Source of the DNA: a virus
Length of the DNA: 33,464 bases
Direction: 5' to 3' (one strand)
IMG/VR virus record: IMGVR_UViG_3300048037_000103
Span: 1-33,464 of that record
Each line of letters begins with the position of its first letter. Position 1 is the first letter of the stretch. This document shows positions 1 to 6,198 of this stretch, piece by piece. The notes under the pieces are model-generated. The model ran no database searches and was not told where the DNA came from. It saw only the letters and a program-made list of their open reading frames with translations. The position numbers were made by a program, and so were the translations under genes.

Positions 1-156
1 TTGAATAAAATAGCTGGATATACTGGAACGTCAGCAGAGTTAAATGTATTAGATTTAAATGCAAATGAGATAGTTGGTGTATTTAAAGTAGCTACATCTG
101 TACCAACTCAAGCAAGTGATTTTACAGGTAATGTAAAAATAATAATGGTGTACTAA
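1..156 (+). CDS. Tail fibre protein, 3' fragment (cut by window start)
   Basis: An open frame runs from the first base to a TAA at 154-156 and gives 51 residues without a start. It opens LNKIAGYTGTSAELNVLD, a motif of the kind repeated in phage fibre stalks (ELNKxxGxTxTxAELN). It ends in a short beta-rich segment (FTGNVKIIMVY). The truncated gene at the right end of the window (33182-33464) stops within the related motif SATELNKV, so the two fragments are probably parts of one fibre gene split by linearisation of a circular or permuted genome. A direct end-to-start join gives a stop after only three more codons, so some repeat sequence is probably missing. The stop overlaps the start of the next gene (TAATG), which suggests translational coupling. 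Confidence 0.7.
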   Translation: MNKIAGYTGTSAELNVLDLNANEIVGVFKVATSVPTQASDFTGNVKIIMVY

Positions 157-1589
157 TGGTTCTGTCTGTACTTGATGGTTCAACATTAAGAACACCTCAT
201 AACATTTATGTATTAGATGGTTCTACTGTAAGAAGAGTAAGACAGATAAGAGCATTAGATGGCTCAACATTAAGGCACCCATTTACTAAGACAGACTTCT
301 TTGATTTTTCTGGTACAGCTAACACACTTAACCCAGCCGTTGCTGAAGTTTATCAATATACTATAAGTGGTGCTACAAATAGTGGAACACAAACTGTATA
401 TACTGGTTATCAGCAATCTAATACTGGAACTACATCTCAAACAAATAGTTATAGTTGGTACTTTGGTGCTGGAAATCCCGGCTCTTCAAATGGTAATAGT
501 TGGACAAGAGTATTCGGAAGTCAAACACAAGGTAGATATTTAACTGGTATAAATTACTGGCCTAATGCAAGCTCATCTTCTATGAATTATCAAGTCGGTG
601 GTTACATATATAACGCAAATACTTTTCGTTATGGTAACATTGGTGTCTATAGTAGTAATGCAAATATTGCTGGAGGTACTAACAACTGGAATACCTATAC
701 ACACTTTGTTGGTCCTACAACTTGGTCAACTAAATATCATGAACCACATGGAGGTCCAACTGTATCAGGTGGAACATCAGGTGCAAGTCCAAATCACGGA
801 TTAGTTTCTGGTTCTACTGGTGGATATGGTTATTACGGAGGTAGTTATTCTTTTAGTAATGGTTCTTCTGCTGGCGTAGGTGTTAGAGTTTATGCATCTT
901 TCTATGCTGGGTATGGAGCATCAATGCAAAGTAATGGATATATAAATGTTCAGATGTATGGCACACAATATTATACTTATTATACCAATCACGTTAGTTC
1001 ATCATCATCTACTGTAAATTTAGGTGCAACATTTTCTATTAGTGGTGCTGGTTGGAGTGTAGGTAGTACATCATTTAGTAATTCAAATACTGCTAGTACA
1101 CACGCAGAAACAATAAGAGCATCAATAGCAAGTGCGTTACCTAGTGGTTGGTCTGTTTCAAGAAGTAACGCTACTGTAACAATTACTGCTCCAGCAAGTT
1201 CTGGAAATGTAAACGATATGTCAGTAAGTATCTCTAATGGTAGTGGAGTTAATGGTGGAACCAATCCATCACCTGGCAATTCTTCTACAGTTAGAGGAGC
1301 ATCAAGCGTTAGTGGAAGTGGAAGTACAACAACTCAAGGTTCTGCACAATCTGGTAACTTAACATCTGCAACAGTAACAAGTGGTGGCAATTCAACTTCT
1401 GTGAACTTATCAAATGGTGCAAGTACAGATACAGCTGGAAGTGAGATAGCAAATGCAATGAATGGTTTAGCAGATACTACTGCAACCTATGATAGTGGAA
1501 CAAATAGAATGACAGTGCTTGCATCTGGTGATACTTCAGTTTCTTTAAGTAATCCTAATAGTTTAAGTGTATCGAAAGTGAGTTTATAA
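156..1589 (+). CDS. Gly/Ser/Tyr-rich tail tip or adhesin-like protein
   Basis: The product is 477 residues. It begins with three LDGST(L/V)R units spaced exactly 14 residues apart (residues 6, 20 and 34). A long Gly/Ser/Asn/Tyr-rich part (about 50-280) follows, with a composition typical of phage receptor-binding tips. The C-terminus has two related beta-type units with the pattern A-x-x-I-A-x-A followed by V-T-I-T-A or M-T-V-L-A (about 310-360 and 430-470). It lies directly after the fibre gene fragment and before the lysis genes. This supports a role as an accessory fibre, tip or host-recognition protein at the virion surface. No signal peptide is seen. Exact function is inferred from position and composition only. 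Confidence 0.6.
   Translation: MVLSVLDGSTLRTPHNIYVLDGSTVRRVRQIRALDGSTLRHPFTKTDFFDFSGTANTLNPAVAEVYQYTISGATNSGTQTVYTGYQQSNTGTTSQTNSYSWYFGAGNPGSSNGNSWTRVFGSQTQGRYLTGINYWPNASSSSMNYQVGGYIYNANTFRYGNIGVYSSNANIAGGTNNWNTYTHFVGPTTWSTKYHEPHGGPTVSGGTSGASPNHGLVSGSTGGYGYYGGSYSFSNGSSAGVGVRVYASFYAGYGASMQSNGYINVQMYGTQYYTYYTNHVSSSSSTVNLGATFSISGAGWSVGSTSFSNSNTASTHAETIRASIASALPSGWSVSRSNATVTITAPASSGNVNDMSVSISNGSGVNGGTNPSPGNSSTVRGASSVSGSGSTTTQGSAQSGNLTSATVTSGGNSTSVNLSNGASTDTAGSEIANAMNGLADTTATYDSGTNRMTVLASGDTSVSLSNPNSLSVSKVSL
171..296 (+). repeat. Three 42-bp in-frame repeats in the tail-tip gene
   Basis: Three copies of a 42-bp unit encode L-D-G-S-T-(L/V)-R plus seven variable residues. The DNA core is close to GATGGTTCWACWTTAAG in each copy. 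The LDGST cores are identical in protein while the intervening residues differ. Confidence 0.7.
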
Positions 1590-1795
1590 TGGCAAAAAAA
1601 AGAACTTGTGAGTGTGGTGAGGAAACCGAAGCTCTATATTATTACAAATCTATTGTTGAAGGAAAGTTTGATATATGGAGTGAAGTAAAATATGATACAG
1701 ACCCAGACGGATATAAATATGACCCAATACCTTGTGGTATAAATTGTAAGAATTGGGAGAACCTTGTTATTAAAGAAGAAGGTGTACCTTACTAG
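1589..1795 (+). CDS. Small Cys-containing hypothetical protein
   Basis: The product is 68 residues and unrecognised. The N-terminus has a C-E-C pair (residues 7 and 9) and a second pair, C-G-I-N-C, lies near residues 49-53. Four cysteines could coordinate a metal ion, though C-x-C is not the usual CxxC knuckle. The middle is rich in Tyr and Asp (YDTDPDGYKYDP). The ATG overlaps the stop of the tail-tip gene (TAATG), so it is likely translated with it. A role in late gene expression or as a minor structural factor cannot be told apart from the sequence. Confidence 0.6.
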   Translation: MAKKRTCECGEETEALYYYKSIVEGKFDIWSEVKYDTDPDGYKYDPIPCGINCKNWENLVIKEEGVPY

Positions 1796-1801
1796 AATGT
1801 T

Positions 1802-2284
1802 ATGGACCCTATTACAGCTCTCGCAACTGCCAGTTCGGCATTTCAATTAATAAAAAAAGGATTCCAAGCAGGACGTGACGTGGAATCTATGTATGGAGAT
1901 ATCGGAAAATGGCTTGGAGCTGTGTCTGATGTCAACCACGCAGAGAAGATGTCTAAGAATCCACCTCTGTTTAAGAAATTATTTCTTGGGTCAAGTGTAG
2001 AACAAGAAGCAATGGACGCTTTTGCCGCCAAAAAAAAAGCACAAGCAATGGAAGACGAGTTACGAAGTTGGATTAATATGGTTCACGGTCCTAATGCTTG
2101 GGCTGAACTACTGAAGATGCAATCGAAAATTAGAAAGCAAAGGCAAGAACAACTGTATGCTCAAGCAGAATTTCGTTCTAAGGTAATGAACATAGTTGGC
2201 ATTGTATTATTATGTACAGTATTAGGTGGTGCAATAATGTATATTGGATATTTATTTTATTTAAAAAGAACAGGTGACTTATGA
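1802..2284 (+). CDS. Membrane-anchored hypothetical protein (C-terminal TM)
   Basis: The product is 160 residues. It starts MDPITALATASSAFQLIKKGF, an amphipathic or hydrophobic N-terminal helix. A charged helical part follows (residues about 60-130, rich in K/E/Q). One clear membrane helix lies near residues 128-153 (IVGIVLLCTVLGGAIMYIGYL), followed by a short basic tail. I associate this type of protein with tail or lysis regions of marine tailed phages, but I know no function. It overlaps the next membrane-protein gene by 4 bp and leads a run of membrane proteins that ends with the endolysin, so a lysis or envelope role is plausible. Confidence 0.6.
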   Translation: MDPITALATASSAFQLIKKGFQAGRDVESMYGDIGKWLGAVSDVNHAEKMSKNPPLFKKLFLGSSVEQEAMDAFAAKKKAQAMEDELRSWINMVHGPNAWAELLKMQSKIRKQRQEQLYAQAEFRSKVMNIVGIVLLCTVLGGAIMYIGYLFYLKRTGDL

Positions 2285-2502
2285 CAAAGATGACAAAGAT
2301 AGTAGAAGATTGGACACACGCAATAGATTCTTTTAAGGTTATACCGAGAGCTTTAATACTGTTATATATGTATCTTACTTATAAAACTGTGTTTTGGTAT
2401 ATGGGTTTGGAGACACCAAGTTTTGAACAGAGTGGTATGGTGTCAGTATTGACAAGTGCAAACGCAGTTGCTATGGGTTTATTTATGGGTAGGTCTAGTT
2501 GA
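2281..2502 (+). CDS. Small two-helix membrane protein, holin-like candidate
   Basis: The product is 73 residues with two likely membrane helices: about 21-42 (VIPRALILLYMYLTYKTVFWY) and about 52-70 (MVSVLTSANAVAMGLFMG). A polar N-terminus begins MTKMTKIVEDW. Size, hydrophobicity and location in the lysis cassette fit a small class II-type holin or antiholin. A second, better holin candidate lies two genes downstream, so the two could act as a holin and modulator pair. It overlaps the preceding gene (ATGA) and its TGA overlaps a TTG start of the next. The function is inferred. Confidence 0.5.
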   Translation: MTKMTKIVEDWTHAIDSFKVIPRALILLYMYLTYKTVFWYMGLETPSFEQSGMVSVLTSANAVAMGLFMGRSS

Positions 2503-2678
2503 TATGGGTCTTAGTTGTTATACTACACGGAACGGAGATTAAAGAAAATGTCTACTTCAATGATTTGGATACGTGTCTTGGATATGCAGAGAAAGTTAGA
2601 AGTCAAAACACACACCAGCAAACTGCGTTTTCCAAAGTTTATGTTACAACTTATTGCATACCTCAAAAGGAAAAGTAA
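2499..2678 (+). CDS. Small hypothetical protein with N-terminal hydrophobic segment (TTG start)
   Basis: This 59-codon frame begins at a TTG that overlaps the upstream TGA (TTGA). It is preceded by GGGTAGG, an acceptable ribosome binding site, and an in-frame TAG sits immediately before the TTG. It ends at 2676-2678, where its TAA overlaps the ATG of the holin gene (TAATG). The protein begins (M)IWVLVVILHGTEIKENVYF, a hydrophobic start, then a charged segment, Cys35, and a tail with TTYCIPQKEK. It resembles a small family seen near lysis genes in marine phages (pattern ILVVxLNGxIKExxYFxDLxxCL), recalled from memory. The tight overlaps on both sides are the best support. Confidence 0.65.
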   Translation: MIWVLVVILHGTEIKENVYFNDLDTCLGYAEKVRSQNTHQQTAFSKVYVTTYCIPQKEK

Positions 2679-3076
2679 TGTTTAGTGCTATCATAGGTCC
2701 AATTAGTTCTCTTGCTGGTACTTGGCTGGAAGGTAAAGTCAGTAAAGCCAAAGCAGAAACAGATATTAAAGTAGCTAAAGCTCAAGCTGAAGCTGAAGTT
2801 TATCGTACCTCTGCTACATCTGAGATGCTTAACGAACAAGCTTTAACTGCACAAATGGCTGGTAGTTGGAAAGATGAGTTCTGGACAATTATTTTTGGTG
2901 CTATACTTGTTGCTTGTTTTGTTCCATACACACAGCCTTATGTAAAAGAAGGCTTTGACTTTCTTAATACATCAACTCCAACTTGGTTCTCTACTTGTTT
3001 ATATATTTGTATCGGTAGTTCATTCGGTTATCGCTTTGGTAAGACTGGGTTACAGCTTATGAATAAAGGAAAGTAA
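2678..3076 (+). CDS. Holin, 3-TM gene-transfer-agent-release type
   Basis: The product is 132 residues from the ATG at 2678. I prefer this to an in-frame TTG 24 bp upstream because the ATG overlaps the previous stop (TAATG). Residues about 20-60 form a charged Ala/Lys/Glu helix. The signature SWKDEFWTIIFGAILVAC begins near residue 65, followed by VPYTQPYVKEGF and a last hydrophobic stretch (TCLYICIGSSFGYRFG). This order matches the family known as holin of 3 TMs for gene-transfer release, which makes inner-membrane lesions that let endolysin reach the cell wall. The GH24 endolysin six genes downstream has no signal peptide, so it needs such a holin. Confidence 0.7.
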   Translation: MFSAIIGPISSLAGTWLEGKVSKAKAETDIKVAKAQAEAEVYRTSATSEMLNEQALTAQMAGSWKDEFWTIIFGAILVACFVPYTQPYVKEGFDFLNTSTPTWFSTCLYICIGSSFGYRFGKTGLQLMNKGK

Positions 3077-3077
3077 T

Positions 3078-3344
3078 ATGGCTACTCCTTTATGGCAAAG
3101 AAAAGCTGGTAAGAATCCAGAAGGTGGATTAAACGAAGCTGGTCGTAGGTCTTATAATGCTAAAGGTGGTAACTTAAAACCACCAGTATCGAAAGCTCAA
3201 GCAAAGAAAAGTCCTAAGTCGGCTAGTCGTAGAAAAAGTTTTTGTGCTAGAATGAGAGGTATGAAAAAGAAATTGACTTCTGCTAAAACAGCAAACAATC
3301 CTAATAGCAGAATCAATAAGTCATTACGTAAATGGGATTGTTAA
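3078..3344 (+). CDS. Small basic phage protein (WQRKxGKNPEGGLNxxGR family)
   Basis: The product is 88 residues and strongly basic. It contains LWQRKAGKNPEGGLNEAGRRSY at residues about 5-26, then NLKPPVSKAQAKK and SFCARMRGMKKKLTS. This motif set recurs as a small domain of unknown function in many phages, often near lysis or tail genes. Lys/Arg richness suggests nucleic-acid or virion-DNA contact, but nothing shows this directly. It starts 1 bp after the holin stop and is followed by three more small basic proteins of similar style. Confidence 0.7.
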   Translation: MATPLWQRKAGKNPEGGLNEAGRRSYNAKGGNLKPPVSKAQAKKSPKSASRRKSFCARMRGMKKKLTSAKTANNPNSRINKSLRKWDC

Positions 3345-3356
3345 AGGAGATAAGTT

Positions 3357-3503
3357 ATGCCAATGGGTAAAGGAAGCTATGGGTCACAAAAAGGTAGACC
3401 TTCTAATGATGACAAGATGTCAGGTAAACAAAAGAATTTACCTGAAGCTTTGAAGAAAAAAATTATGGCGTCAAAGAAAAGGAAGATGAAGCGTGGCAGT
3501 TAA
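3357..3503 (+). CDS. Small basic Gly/Lys-rich protein (MPMGKGSYGSQ type)
   Basis: A 48-residue frame starts at ATG 3357 with a good ribosome binding site (AAAGGAGA). The N-terminus MPMGKGSYGSQKGRPS recurs in short phage proteins. The C-terminus is almost pure Lys/Arg/Met (KKKIMASKKRKMKRGS). It overlaps the GTG start of the next gene by 11 bp in another frame. The function is unknown. Composition suggests binding to nucleic acid or to an acidic virion component. Confidence 0.65.
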   Translation: MPMGKGSYGSQKGRPSNDDKMSGKQKNLPEALKKKIMASKKRKMKRGS

Positions 3504-3660
3504 TGAAGCTGGTAACTACACTAAACCTACAATGCGTAAAAGAATCTTTGCACGTATAAAGTCTGGTACTAAAGGTGGCAAGGCTGGTCAATGGTCAGCT
3601 CGTAAAGCACAGATGTTAGCCAAAGAATATAAATCTAAAGGTGGAGGTTACACAGGGTGA
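3493..3660 (+). CDS. Small basic protein (NEAGNYTKPxMRKRIFxxIKxGxKGG family), GTG start
   Basis: A 55-residue frame starts at GTG 3493, with GGAAG about 9 bases upstream. The sequence AVNEAGNYTKPTMRKRIFAR followed by GTKGGKAGQWSARKAQMLAK is a pattern I know from many phages and some large viruses, usually in tail or lysis neighbourhoods and without assigned function. It overlaps the genes on both sides (11 bp upstream, GTGA downstream). The GQWSARKAQ core suggests a compact helical basic domain. Confidence 0.7.
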   Translation: MAVNEAGNYTKPTMRKRIFARIKSGTKGGKAGQWSARKAQMLAKEYKSKGGGYTG

Positions 3661-3902
3661 AGGCACCACAAAAAAGTTTACTCGATTGGGGTAAACAGAA
3701 GTGGCGTACTAAATCTGGTAAGCCTAGCACTCAAGGTTCTAAAGCTACTGGCGAAAGATACCTACCAACTAGTGCTATAAAATCTTTATCGGACGCTGAG
3801 TATCAACGCACTTCACGCAAGAAGAGAGAAGACACACGCAAAGGTAAACAGTTTTCTAAACAGCCAAAGAAGATAGCAAAAAAAACTAGGGGGCATAGAT
3901 AA
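3657..3902 (+). CDS. Small basic protein (KWRTKSGKPS / KGKQFxKQPKKIA family), GTG start
   Basis: The product is 81 residues from a GTG that overlaps the previous TGA. Recognisable segments are WGKQKWRTKSGKPS (about 11-24), TGERYLPTSAIKSLSDAEY (about 31-50) and KGKQFSKQPKKIAKK near the end. The same order occurs in a small family shared by phages and large eukaryotic DNA viruses (DUF5872, number from memory). The function is unknown. It is the last of four consecutive small basic proteins between holin and endolysin. Confidence 0.7.
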   Translation: MKAPQKSLLDWGKQKWRTKSGKPSTQGSKATGERYLPTSAIKSLSDAEYQRTSRKKREDTRKGKQFSKQPKKIAKKTRGHR

Positions 3903-4108
3903 TGGATTTAGTTCACATCATTGATGGTTTGATTGCATTGATTGTTATGGGTGGTGGTTGGTTTCTTGGCAGTCAATCAAGAGAAGTAAAGCGTATAGAT
4001 ATTTTATTAAATAAAACCAGAGAAGATTACGCAAAGAGAGATGATGTAACTGTATCTATTAATAGACTAGAAGAAAAGATAGATAGAATATTGGAGAAGA
4101 TAAAATGA
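3902..4108 (+). CDS. Small N-terminal TM plus coiled-coil protein, spanin- or holin-accessory-like
   Basis: The product is 68 residues. One membrane helix spans about 4-23 (VHIIDGLIALIVMGGGWFLG). A charged helix follows, ending in a coiled-coil pattern (INRLEEKIDRILEKIK). The typical KRDDV segment precedes the coil. This N-in, one-TM plus coiled-coil build is common next to endolysins in marine phages. It could be an inner-membrane spanin subunit or a holin modulator. No outer-membrane lipoprotein partner is visible, so the spanin idea is weak. It overlaps the endolysin gene by 4 bp (ATGA). Confidence 0.6.
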   Translation: MDLVHIIDGLIALIVMGGGWFLGSQSREVKRIDILLNKTREDYAKRDDVTVSINRLEEKIDRILEKIK

Positions 4109-4503
4109 ATTTAGTTGATGTTATAAAAAAACACGAAGGCTGTCGTCTTGATATGTATAAAGATACAGTAGGTGTATGGACAATCGGATACGGACACAAC
4201 CTTGCCGAAGGCATTGACCAAGAAACAGCAGACTTTATTCTTGGTAGAGATTTAGAAAAACATTCACAAGAGCTGGACAAACATAAACCTATATGGAGAG
4301 AGCTTCCAGACTCAGCACAAGTTGTATTATTATCTATGCAATTTAATATGGGTTGGAATAGATTCTCAAAATTTGTAAAGTTTTGGGACGCAATAGAGAA
4401 AAAAGATTTCAAAACTGCTGGGTTAGAGATGGAACAAAGCCGTTGGTGGGGTCAAGTTAAATCTCGTGGACCAGAGCTACGACAGTTATTACTGGATATT
4501 TGA
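4105..4503 (+). CDS. Endolysin, GH24 (T4-type) lysozyme
   Basis: The product is 132 residues. It hydrolyses the beta-1,4 bond between N-acetylmuramic acid and N-acetylglucosamine to lyse the host. The catalytic triad of T4 lysozyme (Glu11, Asp20, Thr26) is found at the same residue numbers: HEG (E11), YKDT (D20) and WTIGYGHN (T26). QFNMGWNRFSKF and SRGPELRQLLL are later conserved blocks of the family. No signal peptide or SAR anchor is visible, so release should depend on the holin. It is somewhat shorter than T4 lysozyme (164 residues). It is the last gene of the rightward unit before a convergent hairpin. Confidence 0.92.
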   Translation: MNLVDVIKKHEGCRLDMYKDTVGVWTIGYGHNLAEGIDQETADFILGRDLEKHSQELDKHKPIWRELPDSAQVVLLSMQFNMGWNRFSKFVKFWDAIEKKDFKTAGLEMEQSRWWGQVKSRGPELRQLLLDI

Positions 4504-4541
4504 GGGGTACAATCATACTAGAAGGTATTATTCCACCCCTC
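4502..4541. terminator. Hairpin at the convergence of the two transcription units
   Basis: The arms GAGGGGT (4502-4508) and ACCCCTC (4535-4541) pair perfectly. Inside them AATCATA and TATTATT can pair with one mismatch, which lengthens the stem. It starts within the endolysin stop codon and lies between the last rightward and last leftward genes, where a bidirectional terminator is expected. No clear T-tract follows on either strand, so efficiency is uncertain. Confidence 0.5.
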
Positions 4542-4555
4542 TGAGTGTCTTTATA

Positions 4556-4714
4556 TCAAGACGTTTTTCTTAACTTTCCTGTTAAAATCTTTATCTGGTT
4601 GTTTAGCCACGTAAAAAAAGGGATACTGGTTTGATTGCGAACTAAAGTACGTGATTCGGTACTCATTATTTTTTTTTTAGGTGGGCGACCTCTTTGTTTT
4701 GTACTTGCTTTCAT
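4556..4714 (-). CDS. Small basic protein with AT-hook-like motif
   Basis: The product is 52 residues from the ATG at 4714, preceded by GGAGATAAAT as ribosome binding site. A longer frame upstream lacks such a site. The N-terminus MKASTKQRGRPPKKK has the R-G-R-P core of an AT-hook, a minor-groove binding motif suited to AT-rich DNA. The rest is basic with a hydrophobic patch (SIPFFTWLNNQIKIL). It is the last gene of the leftward unit and overlaps its upstream neighbour by 38 bp in a different frame. A DNA-binding or regulatory role is inferred. Confidence 0.55.
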   Translation of the reverse strand: MKASTKQRGRPPKKKIMSTESRTLVRNQTSIPFFTWLNNQIKILTGKLRKTS

Positions 4715-4856
4715 ATTTATCTCCAATAAGTTTAACAACTTTTTGTTTATTAAGAACTGTTCGGTACATAATACCATTTATATTAGCTAACAAATCTTTT
4801 CCTATCAAGATATAGTCTATCCGTTTAGGCATCTTAGTGAAATCGTAAACAACCAT
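4677..4856 (-). CDS. Small hypothetical protein, 59 residues
   Basis: The ATG at 4856 overlaps the TAA of the upstream leftward gene (TAATG), the coupling used throughout this genome. The protein begins MVVYDFTKMPKRIDYILIG and ends in a basic tail (KYKTKRSPT). No family is recognised. It overlaps the start of the next gene (4714) by 38 bp, so one of the two could be spurious. The start overlap here and the ribosome binding site there support both. Confidence 0.5.
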   Translation of the reverse strand: MVVYDFTKMPKRIDYILIGKDLLANINGIMYRTVLNKQKVVKLIGDKYESKYKTKRSPT

Positions 4857-5083
4857 TAGTATTTTTTCTTAAACAAATGTTTAGGTGTACGTTTTCTAGC
4901 TTTAATAGATTCATCACCTAACCAAGCTTTTACTTTTGGTGGTTCTGTTCCATAATTATTATATACAGTTCCATTTTTATCATACGAATCTGCTCTTGGG
5001 TCATCTTCAAATAGTTTGGTTCCAATTTCTTTTTTGTTTTTAAGAATAATTTTATTATCCCACGTTGTTATTTGTCTTGGCAT
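4856..5083 (-). CDS. Hypothetical basic protein, 75 residues
   Basis: It starts at ATG 5083 behind a strong ribosome binding site (GAGGAGGG, spacing about 4). The protein has a polar N-terminus (MPRQITTWDNKIILKNKKEI), an Asp/Tyr/Asn middle and a very basic end (KARKRTPKHLFKKKY). No family is recognised. It follows a 59-bp gap that holds a strong hairpin (5104-5135), so its expression may be set apart from the genes upstream. Confidence 0.6.
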   Translation of the reverse strand: MPRQITTWDNKIILKNKKEIGTKLFEDDPRADSYDKNGTVYNNYGTEPPKVKAWLGDESIKARKRTPKHLFKKKY

Positions 5084-5103
5084 ATGCCCTCCTCAAGGTT
5101 AGT

Positions 5104-5135
5104 GAGGAAGGCTGACACCCCTGTAAACCTTCCTC
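5104..5135 (-). terminator. Hairpin between leftward genes, possible attenuator or processing site
   Basis: GAGGAAGG (5104-5111) and CCTTCCTC (5128-5135) form a perfect 8-bp stem with a 16-base loop in the gap between the genes at 5143-5358 and 4856-5083. No T-tract follows on the minus strand. It could be a weak terminator, an RNase III-type site or an mRNA-stability element. Confidence 0.45.
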
Positions 5136-5142
5136 GTAAATA

Positions 5143-5358
5143 TTATATTGATTGTTCTGAATAGATTTGTCTATGCAAAACTTTTAATGCTGTCTTCATA
5201 ATTTGTGTTTTAGTTAATTCTAAATTCATATCATTCTCATAATAAGATTGAAGCTCATTAACTAATCTCAAATCATCTGGTGTAAAAGGTATATTATAGT
5301 TGGTACTTTTAACAGTCTTCTTTGGGCGACCCCCACCTTTACTAACTTTACCAATCAT
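5143..5358 (-). CDS. Putative ribbon-helix-helix DNA-binding protein
   Basis: The product is 71 residues. A basic Gly/Arg arm (KGGGRPKKT, residues 7-15) precedes a short strand (NYNIPFT). Two predicted helices follow (PDDLRLVNELQSYYENDM and TKTQIMKTALKVLHRQ). Strand-helix-helix with a helix starting T-K-T-Q-I fits the ribbon-helix-helix (Arc/CopG-like) fold of small repressors. The GRPKK arm resembles an AT-hook. It overlaps its upstream neighbour by 11 bp and has an AAGGGG ribosome binding site. It is a candidate regulator of early or late transcription. The fold is inferred from pattern only. Confidence 0.5.
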   Translation of the reverse strand: MIGKVSKGGGRPKKTVKSTNYNIPFTPDDLRLVNELQSYYENDMNLELTKTQIMKTALKVLHRQIYSEQSI

Positions 5359-5767
5359 ACGTTTCCCCTTTCTCTTTCTTCTTTAATTCTACTGACATCT
5401 CATCTAGCTCTTTGCCAAATGGAACCTCATCATCAAGTTCACTTACATTTTCTTGTGGCTCTGTAAACCTAACAGATAGATACTCCATATCACCCTTGCT
5501 TTGTTTCCAACAAGCAATACGTTTCTCAAACATCTCAAGCTTACCAGTGTAGTGTGGTTTCTTGTCATTGGGTTCTTTGTAACTGTTGGTAAATACTGCA
5601 CCAGCTTTGACATACACTTCCATAAATGGTTTGCCATCACGTGATTCATCAGCCACTACTACAAACTTATGTGGCTTGTTATCAATCTCGCCATTACCTT
5701 GAAACAACATTTTTTGTTTTGGTCTTGGGGGAAATGTTGCACCCCTATTATTATTATCATATTCCAT
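5348..5767 (-). CDS. Putative ssDNA-binding protein with SSB-like acidic motif
   Basis: The product is 139 residues. Residues about 15-105 look like one beta-rich domain: KFVVVADESRDGKPFMEVYV, YTGKLEMF and CWKQSKGDMEYLSVRF, as expected for an OB-type or DUF736-like fold. An acidic linker then contains DDEVPF at residues 112-117, very like the DDDIPF tip of bacterial SSB, which docks partner proteins. Here the motif is about 22 residues before the end rather than terminal. It is translationally coupled (TAATG) to the putative annealing protein and near the exonuclease, which fits ssDNA binding in recombination. The function is inferred. Confidence 0.45.
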   Translation of the reverse strand: MEYDNNNRGATFPPRPKQKMLFQGNGEIDNKPHKFVVVADESRDGKPFMEVYVKAGAVFTNSYKEPNDKKPHYTGKLEMFEKRIACWKQSKGDMEYLSVRFTEPQENVSELDDEVPFGKELDEMSVELKKKEKGETYDW

Positions 5768-6198
5768 TAACGTACTCCTTTAGGTTTGGAATTTTTAAAA
5801 TCATCTGCTTCATCTTCTGAGTATGTATCTCCGTGCATACCAATCAGCTTTAAGATAACCCTATCTTTGGCACGTTTCTCTGCCATAGCATAAGGATAAC
5901 CATTCTTATTATTGTATGGTGTTGCTTCACCGAATGACCAATCAGTTACCTCAGTTACTTTACCATTCTCTGCAATAACATTACGTCGTCCACGTACAGT
6001 AAGGACAACACATTTATTTTTTTGGTCTGTTTCAATTATGATTGGGTCATCAAACTTGATACCAAATCTAACTGCTACTTTTTCTAGCGACTTGTGATTA
6101 ATAACCCAAGTACCGTGACAATCCCAAAGAGAAGTAGCTGGTGTTTCACCTATCTCTTTGAGTATTGTTGCTAAGTTTTCTGGAATTTTATTTGCCAT
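5767..6198 (-). CDS. Putative ssDNA-annealing recombination protein (Rad52-like pattern)
   Basis: The product is 143 residues. The N-terminal part has TWVINHKSLEKVAVRFGI, then a strand pair ending VVLTVRGRR. The best-conserved stretch is DWSFGEATPYNNKNGYPYAM followed by AEKRAKDRVILKLIGMHG and an acidic end. The aromatic YPYAMAEKRAKDR helix after a beta strand resembles the helix of Rad52/Sak-type annealases (A-x-T-D-A-x-KRA). I recall this family in phages beside exonucleases. It lies between the exonuclease block and the SSB-like gene, so a Red-beta-like role is plausible. The family assignment is uncertain. Confidence 0.45.
   Translation of the reverse strand: MANKIPENLATILKEIGETPATSLWDCHGTWVINHKSLEKVAVRFGIKFDDPIIIETDQKNKCVVLTVRGRRNVIAENGKVTEVTDWSFGEATPYNNKNGYPYAMAEKRAKDRVILKLIGMHGDTYSEDEADDFKNSKPKGVR

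Noticed and set aside
989-1279. Long minus-strand frame inside the tail-tip gene
   Set aside because: It is the antisense of a Ser/Thr/Gly-rich coding region whose codon bias keeps that frame open; no ribosome binding site or homology.
2654-2677. TTG start 24 bp upstream of the holin ATG
   Set aside because: The ATG at 2678 overlaps the previous stop in the TAATG manner used throughout, so the extension is unnecessary.
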